A stretch of DNA of 64,000 nucleotides, taken from positions 1 to 64,000 of the forward strand of contig NZ_KB894503.1 in assembly GCF_000374485.1 (NCBI RefSeq), given 5' to 3'. Below the pieces are notes generated by a model that saw only the letters and a list, made by a program, of their open reading frames with translations, was not told where the DNA came from and searched no databases. Below are positions 16,635 to 24,835 of this stretch, piece by piece. Numbering within the stretch: the stretch's first letter is position 1; the number at the start of each line of letters is the position of its first letter. Source of the stretch: Algicola sagamiensis DSM 14643. GTDB taxonomy: Bacteria; Pseudomonadota; Gammaproteobacteria; Enterobacterales; Alteromonadaceae. Both the position numbers and the translations under genes were made by a program.

Positions 16635-17713
16635 AGGAACTGTATGAAGGTAATATTCATGGATTATCCCCACGTGATGTCATTGATGCAGCAATGCGTT
16701 GGCATTTTCATCCAGAAACAGGTTCTCCCTATTGGTTGGAAAAGTTAAGCCAGCTCGATTTCGATCCATTAACAGATATTCATGATTTTTCTGATCTCCA
16801 GCGATTTCCTGATATTACGAATGATTGGAAAACGCTTGATGTGACCCAGTTGATCCCGAAAGGGTGCTTGGCACACCTCAGTGATTTTCATGTATTTGAA
16901 AGTGGTGGGACAACGGGTAATCCGAAGCGTATCGTTGAGCACACATCTCGCAAACATGCATTAGGTTATGTTGAACAGCAATTTAGCGCTCTTGGTTATC
17001 AATCAGAGACAAACGAACATTGGCTTCACTTAGGGCCAACCGGGCCACATATTGTAGGTCGAACTATCAAAGAGCTTGCTCGCCGTGACGGGAAGCTGTG
17101 TTTTCAGGTTGATTTTGATCCACGATGGGTAAAGAAGCTGATTTTACAAGGCAAGCAAGAAGAAGTGTCACGATATAAACACCACTTACTTCAACAAGCG
17201 TATGAGCTTATTCGAACACAGGAAATTTCTATACTATTTATTACGCCGCCGCTTCTGGAGGCCATTTGCCAAGATCCACAAATGCTGGCCTGCTATCAGG
17301 AAAAAATCAAAAGTATCATCTGGGCGGGGACATCAATTTCCTCAGAAACCTACCATTTGATTACGACACATTATTTTCCAAACGTTATATTTATGGGACT
17401 TTATGGTAATACCATGATGGGGATTGCACCACAAAGGCCCCCATTCAGTGAAGATGATGAAGCATGTGTTTATCAGCCATTGTATCCATTTTGTCGTGTG
17501 CACTTTGTTGATCCGCAAACACAAAAGGAAACGGCTTACGGAGAATATGGTCAACTCTGTGTTTCACTCATTACACCTGAGCTATTTATTCCGAATAATC
17601 TGGAAAGAGATTATGCAAAGCGTGTTCGATCCCCTGGGTTCCCTCATGATGGGATAGCGAATGTCGGGCCGCTTCCGGGTAAAAAAGAAGCAGTGACTGA
17701 AGGAGTATACTGA
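16631..17713 (+). CDS. ANL-superfamily acyl-adenylating enzyme (GriC/LuxE-like)
   Basis: This 360-residue protein carries the adenylation P-loop ESGGTTGNPKR (91-101, SGGTTGxPK type), IIWAGTSIS and YGNTMMG. It is shorter than full acyl-CoA synthetases and most like the phenylacetate-CoA-ligase/F390-synthetase-like and LuxE branches. These activate a carboxylic acid as acyl-AMP and hand it to a reductase. The next gene encodes that reductase and overlaps the stop codon by one base. Such an ANL/ALDH pair is known as a two-component carboxylic acid reductase (GriC/GriD in grixazone biosynthesis). The substrate is unknown; an isochorismate-derived acid is the natural guess from context. Confidence 0.7.
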   Translation: MKELYEGNIHGLSPRDVIDAAMRWHFHPETGSPYWLEKLSQLDFDPLTDIHDFSDLQRFPDITNDWKTLDVTQLIPKGCLAHLSDFHVFESGGTTGNPKRIVEHTSRKHALGYVEQQFSALGYQSETNEHWLHLGPTGPHIVGRTIKELARRDGKLCFQVDFDPRWVKKLILQGKQEEVSRYKHHLLQQAYELIRTQEISILFITPPLLEAICQDPQMLACYQEKIKSIIWAGTSISSETYHLITTHYFPNVIFMGLYGNTMMGIAPQRPPFSEDDEACVYQPLYPFCRVHFVDPQTQKETAYGEYGQLCVSLITPELFIPNNLERDYAKRVRSPGFPHDGIANVGPLPGKKEAVTEGVY

Positions 17714-19107
17714 TGATTTCGATTCACGCGATTGTTGATTCAGGGTTGTATGAATCGAAAGATAAGCAACCTTTGCAATCATTGAATGACATCAGGCTTG
17801 GAGAAGTCTCACAAGCACCGGAGCTGCTTGTTCATCGAACATATCAAGGACTGTTAGATAGTTCCCCCATTGATATTGAACATGTGATGCTCTGTATGGA
17901 GCGGGCAAGTGAGATTTTTTTATCGGACTGTATCTATGGACAAAGCTTTGAGGAAGCTTGTGCGGCTGTGAACCAAATGACAGGGTTGCCGATTTGCGAT
18001 ATTCAGAAAGCTTTCGAGGAGATCTCGAGTTTTATGCGGCATATCCGCGAGACGCTTTCACTACAGCGCCGTTCTCTCTACTGTGAGGAACGCGCAGATG
18101 GTGTAATGGTGATGGCCTATGATCGTCCAAATGGTGAAGTGTTTACTGCAATCATGCCTGGCAACCACCCTGCGGTAAACACAGTTTGGCTGAATGCACT
18201 TGCTTTGGGATATAAAGTATTGATCAAGCCAGCGCAAGATGACCCAATTACCGCTTATCGTATGATGGGTGCATTGGAAGCTGCGGGACTTCCCTCTGGA
18301 TGGATGGGATTCTTACCTGGAAAACGAAACATTATTCAATCCTTGATCACGCTGAGCAAAGATCAACGCTTGATGTTTTTTGGTGGGCAAGCGGTTGAAG
18401 ACATGTATGGCCATTTATCTCACGTGATCATTCGTGGCCCAGGGTATTCGAAAGTATTTTTGGATGAAACATTCTTTCTAGAAAGTAACGCTTGTTTAAT
18501 TGAAAACCTCGCAAAATCACTCAGTGACAGTGCGGGAATAAAGTGTACCAATGCAAGTGGAATTTTACTGGACCATGTGCCTGTTTCTGATATTTTCGAG
18601 CCATTAAGGGCGCATTTGAATCAGCTAAAAGCACGACCTTTAGGCCACCGTTGTGCTCAATTACAGGTCTATTCTATTGATAAAGCGAAGCAGTTAATCC
18701 AGAACTTATCTTCCTTGAATCCGGAAATATCGGAACATCAAATGCAGTCTGAGTTACTGGTTGAATTTGGTGACGGAACGGCGGCTATTCTGCCTTATAT
18801 TTGGATTGCAGAAACAATGCCTGAGCGATTCGAGATTTCTGGTGTCTTTGCTTGGATTAAATCTTTTCGTGATGAAGCCGAGCTGTCTTCCACACTTTCC
18901 CTCAGTCTTCTCTCAAATGATGAGAAGCGGCTTTCGAATTGCCTACGCAATGCCAAGATCAGGAAAATAAATATCGGTTTGCCAACGACAATCGCAGATC
19001 CACGAGTACCGCATGATGGTGCGTTGTATGACCAATTGTTTGAGCGCGTTGGTGCGATGTCAAGTGCACAGCAAAATACATTATTGAGGGAGCAACTCCC
19101 AACTTAA
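17713..19107 (+). CDS. Aldehyde-dehydrogenase-superfamily acyl reductase (GriD/LuxC-like)
   Basis: This is a 464-residue ALDH-fold protein. PGNHPAVNTVWLNALALGYK and VLIKPAQDDPITAY form the cofactor-binding region, and FFGGQAVEDMYG follows. GIKCTNASG places the catalytic cysteine at Cys278. It resembles LuxC/GriD-type acyl reductases more than ordinary oxidative ALDHs, and it is coupled to the adenylating enzyme upstream. The likely job is NAD(P)H reduction of the activated acyl group to an aldehyde. It could run in the oxidative direction; the coupling to an ANL enzyme argues against that. Confidence 0.68.
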   Translation: MISIHAIVDSGLYESKDKQPLQSLNDIRLGEVSQAPELLVHRTYQGLLDSSPIDIEHVMLCMERASEIFLSDCIYGQSFEEACAAVNQMTGLPICDIQKAFEEISSFMRHIRETLSLQRRSLYCEERADGVMVMAYDRPNGEVFTAIMPGNHPAVNTVWLNALALGYKVLIKPAQDDPITAYRMMGALEAAGLPSGWMGFLPGKRNIIQSLITLSKDQRLMFFGGQAVEDMYGHLSHVIIRGPGYSKVFLDETFFLESNACLIENLAKSLSDSAGIKCTNASGILLDHVPVSDIFEPLRAHLNQLKARPLGHRCAQLQVYSIDKAKQLIQNLSSLNPEISEHQMQSELLVEFGDGTAAILPYIWIAETMPERFEISGVFAWIKSFRDEAELSSTLSLSLLSNDEKRLSNCLRNAKIRKINIGLPTTIADPRVPHDGALYDQLFERVGAMSSAQQNTLLREQLPT

Positions 19108-19155
19108 GCTGTATAACAGGAAGTAAACAACAACTACACGTGAGGAGAGACGACC

Positions 19156-19824
19156 ATGCCAATGACGATTCAAGATTTATCCGTTCCTTTTTCGATAGGA
19201 ATGCCAAAGTATGATGCCCCTTGGTTTCCGAACTTTGATGTCGCAGAAATCAAACCAGCACAAATGCCTGATGCGGATTGGAAGCGTAGATTTACCAAAT
19301 TAGACCTATTTGCGCATAACGGCACCCATGTTGAAACGTCGGATCATGTTTTTCGGGATGGGAAGACAATCGATGGTTATCAACTGACACAATTTGTCGG
19401 CCACCCATTTGTGTTGAACTTAAGGCATTTACCAGATGCTACACCCATTCAGCCTGACATGATTGAGTCGCAGCTTGCAAATTATGATGGTGAAAAGCAA
19501 CCCATTTTACTCATTAACACAGGCTACAATGACAGAGCATGGGGGAGTGAGACATTTTGGACAAACTCACCATACCTGACGCCAGAAGCTGCGGCGTTGA
19601 TCGCCAGTAAAAAGCCAAATTTTATTGGGATTGATTTCCAAACTGAAAAACCCAGAGAAAAGAGCTTTGTGGTTCATAAGACGCTATTGTCCAGCTGTGA
19701 GTTGCTTTGCGAATATTTATTCAACCTGGATAAACTCAACCGAGAGTCATTGTTTGTCGCGCTTCCCATTAGTATTGAGAATGTTGAAGCTGCGCCAGTC
19801 CGTGCGGTTGGCATCAACTTTTAA
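19156..19824 (+). CDS. Cyclase-family metal-dependent hydrolase (kynurenine formamidase-like)
   Basis: This is a 222-residue protein of the putative-cyclase fold shared by KynB formamidases and isatin hydrolase. The metal motif appears as HNGTHVETSDH at 54-64, against the consensus HxGTHxDxPxH. Asp is replaced by Glu60 and Pro by Ser62; the three histidines are kept. INTGYNDRAWG and LSSCELLCEYLFNL follow. Family members hydrolyse amides, lactams or vinyl ethers, or open and close rings. In this operon it may act on the isochorismate-derived ring or its enolpyruvyl side chain. A strong ribosome site (GAGGAGAG) precedes the start. Confidence 0.65.
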   Translation: MPMTIQDLSVPFSIGMPKYDAPWFPNFDVAEIKPAQMPDADWKRRFTKLDLFAHNGTHVETSDHVFRDGKTIDGYQLTQFVGHPFVLNLRHLPDATPIQPDMIESQLANYDGEKQPILLINTGYNDRAWGSETFWTNSPYLTPEAAALIASKKPNFIGIDFQTEKPREKSFVVHKTLLSSCELLCEYLFNLDKLNRESLFVALPISIENVEAAPVRAVGINF

Positions 19825-19838
19825 GGATAATTAGGACA

Positions 19839-20591
19839 ATGACACAATATACCGCTGTGGTATCCGGTGCTGCCAGTGGCATCGGGTTGGCTTGCACGAA
19901 GAAGTTTTTAGTCGAAGGAATAAACGTGATTGGACTTGACTTAAATGAGTCTCGGTTTCCTGCGTTACGAGAGGAACTCCAGGGTTTGCCGGGACAGTGT
20001 CAATGGATTGCAGTGGATGTATGTCAAGAGATACATTCTATCTCTGATATTGGCTTGAACAATGATGATGAACAACTGGTTTTGGTGAATAATATTGGCG
20101 GGTCCCAGAAAGATAAGATCAATTTTGATTCACTGTCCTGGGACGATATGTTGTCATCCATGACATTGAATCTAAAGCCGGCCTTTATCTTGATGCAGTT
20201 ACTCCTTCCTATCATGAAAGCCGCAAAAGCTGGGCGGATCATCAATATCTCATCAATTGCATCACGTATGGTGCTTCCAAGAGTTGGGGCAGATTATCAA
20301 GTGGCGAAAGCTGCGCTTAATGCTTTATCACGCAAAGTGGCCGCAGAGTATGCTGCCGATGGGGTTCAAGTCAATACGATTTGCCCAGGGATCATCGGCA
20401 CAGAACGCATCTTGGCCAGGTGGGAAGAAAAAACTGAGGCTCAGGTGGCGCTGGATTTGGCCAAGATCCCGCAAAATAGACTAGGGACACCGGAAGAAAT
20501 AGCCGAGATGGTTTTCTTTTTAGCAAGCCCCCAAAGTGTTTACCTTCAAGGTGCAGTCATCGACATAAATGGTGGACTATATCTCGCCTAA
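19839..20591 (+). CDS. Short-chain dehydrogenase/reductase (FabG/EntA-like)
   Basis: This is a 250-residue classical SDR. It has the glycine-rich SGAASGIG near residues 9-16, NNIGGS in place of NNAGG, a catalytic serine in NISSIAS, and Tyr153/Lys157 in YQVAK. The C-terminus GAVIDINGGLYLA is standard. SDRs with this context (EntA, DhbA) oxidise dihydro-dihydroxybenzoate made from isochorismate, so an oxidation or aromatisation of a ring hydroxyl is plausible. It follows the cyclase-like gene by 14 bases. The substrate cannot be read from the sequence. Confidence 0.75.
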   Translation: MTQYTAVVSGAASGIGLACTKKFLVEGINVIGLDLNESRFPALREELQGLPGQCQWIAVDVCQEIHSISDIGLNNDDEQLVLVNNIGGSQKDKINFDSLSWDDMLSSMTLNLKPAFILMQLLLPIMKAAKAGRIINISSIASRMVLPRVGADYQVAKAALNALSRKVAAEYAADGVQVNTICPGIIGTERILARWEEKTEAQVALDLAKIPQNRLGTPEEIAEMVFFLASPQSVYLQGAVIDINGGLYLA

Positions 20592-20637
20592 GTGTTGTGA
20601 CAACAATTGAGACAAGGACTGAAACAAGGACAGTCAA

Positions 20638-22047
20638 ATGAATACAGAACGCATTCAACGTGAATTCCAGATGGATCCCAGTGTTCCGCAACGTCAGCGA
20701 GCGCTCCATTTGGTCCAAAACTTAAAACAGCAATTTCCAGAGCTCACTCAGGAATTCTCCAGCCTCTTTAGCTATTACGAACAAGATGAAAGTATTTGCT
20801 TAATTGGTTTAGGCTGTGAAGCCGATATTCGGGCAGATTTAAAAGACAATACACTTAGTTTAAGTCTCACGATCAATGAAGAGGAGGCAATCACAGTTCA
20901 TGCATCATTGGAGAGCCAATGCTTTCATCGCTATGAAAAAATATTTGAGCACACACATCGATTTATTCAACAAGTGAAGCCAATACTTGAAGCATCGTTA
21001 GGACACAAAGCGTCAACTATTCCTTTTTTGGGTGGATGGAAGTGTGTTACAGGACAGTCAGATACAGAGAGTTTGATTCGATTCACACTCCCAAAACTCA
21101 TGATCACTTTATCAAGTCAATCTTGTTGTGTTTCTGGTACAAAATCATTGGTTGAGCCAATCACAACGGCTATGCTCACAGAGAATTTAAACTCTGCAAT
21201 GGCACTCTATACACGACCAGAGTTTAAGCATTATCGTGCCACCCCCACGTGTCGAGAATACATTGATAATCTGGTCAACACGATGGAAAAAATGGAGCAA
21301 AACTGCCATAAAGTTGTCCTTGGAAGGAAAAAGGAATTGCAGTATGAACAGCCAATTAATCCATTACAGTTGTTGCACCAGATCCAGAAGCTCGATAAAA
21401 AAACTTATGATATCTATATGGACTGGCCTGAAGTGGGTGCATGGATTGGTGTATCACCAGAAACGCTTGTGGTGAAAGAAGGCCAGTATGTTCGGGTAGA
21501 ACCGCTCGCAGGTACGCGAAAAGGTTCTGATCATCAAGCGCAAGCAGAAAAGTACAAACGGGAACTGATCGATAGTGAAAAGGAAAATATAGAGCATGAG
21601 ACAGCATCCGATTTATTCTTTAAGGCACTTTCTGATACGTGTGAGCCAGGCAGTGTGATTGAAAAAGAGAGTAAATCTATTCTCGACTTAGGTTATGTGC
21701 AGCATTTAAAAAGCTGTATTCAAGGGACCACCCGACCAGAGACGTCAATATTCCATATTCTCGCAAAAATATATCCCCCAGCGACGATTTGGGGCTTACC
21801 TATCCGACAAAGTGAAGCGCTTATCGAGAATTTCGAGCCATTTCAACGTGAGTTCTTTACGGGTGCTTTTGGCTTTTTCAATTTAGAGGATGCAGCGCAC
21901 TTTTCATTGGCAATCCGCGTGGCCAAAATTCATGGTGAACAGGCTTCAGTTTTTGCGGGAAGTGGGATTGTTCAAGGCGCTGATCCTTATCATGAGTGGA
22001 TGGAAACCGATAATAAAATGGCACCATTCATAAAACCTTCTTTATAA
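20638..22047 (+). CDS. Chorismate-binding enzyme, probable isochorismate synthase
   Basis: This 469-residue protein belongs to the MST family (menaquinone, siderophore, tryptophan). KVVLGRK places Lys225 where isochorismate synthases hold the base that activates water; anthranilate and ADC synthases have Gln or another residue there. VEPLAGTRKG, ELIDSEKENIEHE and the C-terminal FAGSGIVQGADPYHEW complete the fold and the magnesium site. No glutamine amidotransferase is fused or adjacent, which again argues for isochorismate over anthranilate-type products. It would take chorismate supplied by the class II DAHP synthase. No separate isochorismatase or isochorismate-pyruvate lyase is in the operon. 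A salicylate-synthase activity cannot be excluded. Confidence 0.78.
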   Translation: MNTERIQREFQMDPSVPQRQRALHLVQNLKQQFPELTQEFSSLFSYYEQDESICLIGLGCEADIRADLKDNTLSLSLTINEEEAITVHASLESQCFHRYEKIFEHTHRFIQQVKPILEASLGHKASTIPFLGGWKCVTGQSDTESLIRFTLPKLMITLSSQSCCVSGTKSLVEPITTAMLTENLNSAMALYTRPEFKHYRATPTCREYIDNLVNTMEKMEQNCHKVVLGRKKELQYEQPINPLQLLHQIQKLDKKTYDIYMDWPEVGAWIGVSPETLVVKEGQYVRVEPLAGTRKGSDHQAQAEKYKRELIDSEKENIEHETASDLFFKALSDTCEPGSVIEKESKSILDLGYVQHLKSCIQGTTRPETSIFHILAKIYPPATIWGLPIRQSEALIENFEPFQREFFTGAFGFFNLEDAAHFSLAIRVAKIHGEQASVFAGSGIVQGADPYHEWMETDNKMAPFIKPSL

Positions 22048-22052
22048 GGACG

Positions 22053-23180
22053 ATGAATATGACAAGTTTAACGATGGAAAGTATCTTGCAAAGTGTTGCG
22101 CAGGCAAAAGCACGAGGAGAACAAATCTTTGATTTTAGTTTAAGCAATCCGAATCTTGGGATCCGTGCGGAAATGAAGGCTCTCCTTTGTGATGTCATCA
22201 ATCAGGAAGACGATGCCATGTTTGGCTATGCGCCCAGCCAAGGATATTGTGAAACCCGCTCAGCCATTGCAAAGCACATACAAGTGCACTCCACACGAGA
22301 ACGAACCGCAGAAGATATCACAATTGTACCAGGGGCTGCTGGAGGACTATGTGTTCTGATGAAAGCTTTATTGGAGCCAGGGGAGGAAGTGATTGGTGTG
22401 AAACCATACTTTCCTTCCTATGTTCACTACATTGAGCATGCCAATGGGCACTATATACCTGTCGATTGTGATCCAACGTTTGAGCTGGATGTGGATGCAA
22501 TCATGAGGGCGATCACGCCACTAACAAAAGTGATCTTACTGAATTCGCCGAATAATCCCAGCGGACGAATTTACTCAGCGGAAAAGCTGCAAGTACTATC
22601 TAATCGATTACTGGATTTACGTGAGAAAGAAGGGCGCTTTATCCATGTGGTTTCTGATGAAGCCTATGAGCGCGTCACTTATAATGGGAAGCTGCCTCCA
22701 ACGATTGCTGATTATTATCCAAATTGTTTGCGTGTTGTTTCCTTCTCAAAGGATTTGGGATTTGCGGGCCTTCGAGTAGGTTATATAGAATCAACACCGC
22801 AATATCGAGAAGTGAAGCTGCAAGTGCGGTTAGGGGAGCTGATCCGTAACCTTGGTTACGTCAACACTTCAACGATTCTCCAAAAAGCGTTGGTAAAGGG
22901 GTTAAACCTGACTGTCCCGATGGCAACCTATAAAGAGCAGTGTGATGTATTGAAGCAAGTATTGGATGATGCAGATATTCCATTTGTGGAACCAGAAGGC
23001 GGTTTATTTTTATTCGCCAAAGCCCCCAATGGGGACACAAACCAATTTATAGGCCAGCTGCTCAATCAGGGAATTGTCGTCGTGCCTGGTGCAATGTATG
23101 GGATGTCTGAGTACTTCCGTATTAGTACGACGGTTGATATTGAAACAATCCGCGCTTCAGCATCTGCCTGGAAAGTGTAA
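22053..23180 (+). CDS. PLP-dependent class I/II aminotransferase
   Basis: This is a 375-residue fold-type I aminotransferase. NSPNNPSGRIYS and SDEAYERVTY mark the cofactor pocket, with the Schiff-base Lys233 in SFSKDLGFAGLRVGY. A C-terminal arginine in EYFRISTT would bind a substrate carboxylate. It starts five bases after the isochorismate-synthase-like gene (ribosome site AAGGA) and is the last gene of the operon. It may aminate a keto acid or the aldehyde made by the reductase pair, or supply an amino-acid partner. Homology alone does not give the substrate. Confidence 0.82.
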   Translation: MNMTSLTMESILQSVAQAKARGEQIFDFSLSNPNLGIRAEMKALLCDVINQEDDAMFGYAPSQGYCETRSAIAKHIQVHSTRERTAEDITIVPGAAGGLCVLMKALLEPGEEVIGVKPYFPSYVHYIEHANGHYIPVDCDPTFELDVDAIMRAITPLTKVILLNSPNNPSGRIYSAEKLQVLSNRLLDLREKEGRFIHVVSDEAYERVTYNGKLPPTIADYYPNCLRVVSFSKDLGFAGLRVGYIESTPQYREVKLQVRLGELIRNLGYVNTSTILQKALVKGLNLTVPMATYKEQCDVLKQVLDDADIPFVEPEGGLFLFAKAPNGDTNQFIGQLLNQGIVVVPGAMYGMSEYFRISTTVDIETIRASASAWKV

Positions 23181-23203
23181 GTCCAGCAGAAAGCGAGCCT
23201 TTT

Positions 23204-23228
23204 TAGAGAGGGGAGATTTCCCTCTCTA
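23204..23228 (+). terminator. Hairpin closing the biosynthetic operon
   Basis: TAGAGAGGG (23204-23212) pairs perfectly with CCCTCTCTA (23220-23228) over a seven-base loop, 24 bases past the last stop codon. The tail is only weakly T-rich. Confidence 0.6.
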
Positions 23229-23444
23229 GTCTATTAAAAACCTTCCTATCAAGTTTTTTCTCTGATTCTTACATCAACAGATGTGCTGAACATCTACCCA
23301 AAACTGACAAAAACAGAGTCTTTAGTGTGTTTTTTGTGTGAAATATAATTCTTTATTTTTAAATAATAATGCTTAAGTGTTATTTTATTTCGTTCCCTAA
23401 CCACTTGTTTTTGATAACAAATAAAACATAAGCATGAAAAACAC

Positions 23445-23471
23445 TCAAGTGATCATCTTTAATTCCGATAC
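23445..23471 (+). promoter_or_regulatory. Sigma-28 (FliA) promoter of flagellin 1
   Basis: TCAAG (23445-23449), 14 bases, then TCCGATAC (23464-23471) matches the FliA class (T[AC]AAG-N14/15-GCCGATAA). It lies about 100 bases before the flagellin start, leaving a long leader. Confidence 0.65.
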
Positions 23472-23571
23472 AGTAAGTGTCCAGACAAGATACAAAATCA
23501 ATAAAAAGCGAGTGTCAAATTAAGTTTTAACCTACTGATTTAGCTAGTGTAACTAGCTTGGGAGAAGAACG

Positions 23572-24489
23572 ATGCCTTTATTTGTAAACACAAACACCTC
23601 AGCGTTAAATGCCCAAAGACAGCTGTTAAATTCAGGTTCTGATTTAGACACAGCATTTAAACGTTTATCAAGCGGCTTAAGAATTAATAGTGCAGCAGAT
23701 GACGCTGCGGGCCTACAGATTTCTGACCGTCTAACATCACAAATCATGGGCTTAGAGCAAGGGAACAGAAATGCAAATGATGGTATCTCACTTGCTCAAA
23801 CAGCAGAAGGTTCGATGGACGAAGTCACTTCGATGCTTCAAAGAATGAGAACTTTGGCGCAACAGGCGGCAAACGGATCCAATACAGATACAGACCGTTT
23901 ATCTATCCAGCAAGAGGTTCATGATATTCGTAGTGAAATTAACCGAATCGCAACGGATACAACATTTGGTGGCCAGAACCTACTTAATGGAACCTATAAT
24001 GGTATTTTCCAGGTCGGTGCTGATGCAAACCAAACGATTTCATTCACGATGACCTCAGTCACTTCAAACTCAGGCGCACAAATTAGTGTAACGGGTGGTT
24101 GGCAGTTATCAGGGATTGCAGCAGCAGCAACAGCGATGGATACATCTGCAACCAATGCTTCATCTTTCTTTAAATCAACAACGACATTATCTGTCAGTAC
24201 AGCAGCAAACGCACAATCTATCTTGGCAAATATTGATGTACTGATAGCGGTTGTTGATAGGAAACGTGCAGAGCTTGGTGCGGTGCAAAACCGATTCCAG
24301 TCAACGGTTCGTAACCAGTCGAACATTGCAGAGAACCTTTCCGCAGCTCGCTCAAGAATTCGTGATGCAGACTTCGCAACAGAAACAGCAATGTTGACTA
24401 AATCACAAATTCTACAGCAAGCAAGTACCACCATTCTTGCTCAAGCAAACCAACGTCCTCAAGCAGCATTGAGCTTACTTGGCGGATAA
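23572..24489 (+). CDS. fliC: Flagellin 1
   Basis: This 305-residue filament subunit is exported by the flagellar type III system. The N-terminal D0/D1 helices (VNTNTSALNAQRQL, LSSGLRINSAADDAAG) and C-terminal helices (RIRDADFATETA, QASTTILAQANQ, SLLGG end) are canonical. The central variable part is short, so the outer D2/D3 domains are mostly absent. It is the first of three near-identical tandem copies. It has its own sigma-28 promoter and its own terminator. No cap, chaperone or flaG gene is adjacent. Confidence 0.95.
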   Translation: MPLFVNTNTSALNAQRQLLNSGSDLDTAFKRLSSGLRINSAADDAAGLQISDRLTSQIMGLEQGNRNANDGISLAQTAEGSMDEVTSMLQRMRTLAQQAANGSNTDTDRLSIQQEVHDIRSEINRIATDTTFGGQNLLNGTYNGIFQVGADANQTISFTMTSVTSNSGAQISVTGGWQLSGIAAAATAMDTSATNASSFFKSTTTLSVSTAANAQSILANIDVLIAVVDRKRAELGAVQNRFQSTVRNQSNIAENLSAARSRIRDADFATETAMLTKSQILQQASTTILAQANQRPQAALSLLGG

Positions 24490-24504
24490 AGGAACACTCA
24501 TTTT

Positions 24505-24535
24505 AAAAAAACCCAGTCGATTGACTGGGTTTTTT
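24505..24535 (+). terminator. Intrinsic terminator after flagellin 1
   Basis: ACCCAGTC (24511-24518), loop GATT, GACTGGGT (24523-24530), then a T-run; flanking A and T tracts extend the stem. Confidence 0.88.
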
Positions 24536-24711
24536 ATGCTCAAGTATTGAAGATATCAGCCGATAACAAAATTGCCCCCATTTTATCCAGCCAAATTTTT
24601 ATTTCTTAAAAATAACCCCATGAAAAATAATTGATTTAATGAAAACCCTTCTCAAATCGGCCTTCCGGCTCCTATTCAGGATCCAATATGCTAAAAAGTC
24701 AGAAATTTTCT

Positions 24712-24738
24712 TAAAGTTTGAATTTTGGATGCCGATGA
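24712..24738 (+). promoter_or_regulatory. Sigma-28 (FliA) promoter of flagellin 2
   Basis: TAAAGTTT (24712-24719), 11 bases, GCCGATGA (24731-24738). Only one base departs from the enterobacterial FliA consensus TAAAGTTT-N11-GCCGATAA. It is the best of the three flagellin promoters. Confidence 0.85.
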
Positions 24739-24835
24739 CCAAATTAACCCGGCAAAATCGGTACAAAACACAAGCACGGGAAAAGACGTAACAAAAGTAG
24801 TATTTCAAAAAAAGTGAACACTCAGGAGAAGAACG

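Noticed and set aside
16631..19107. Bioluminescence (lux) operon
   Set aside because: The ANL/ALDH pair recalls luxE/luxC, but luxA, luxB and luxD are missing and the neighbours are shikimate-linked enzymes.
20638..22047. Anthranilate or ADC synthase
   Set aside because: Lys225 in KVVLGR is the isochorismate-synthase residue, and no glutamine amidotransferase is fused or adjacent.
15357..23180. Phenazine cluster
   Set aside because: The class II DAHP synthase is PhzC-like, but phzA/B, phzD, phzE, phzF and phzG are all absent and the chorismate enzyme lacks an amidotransferase.
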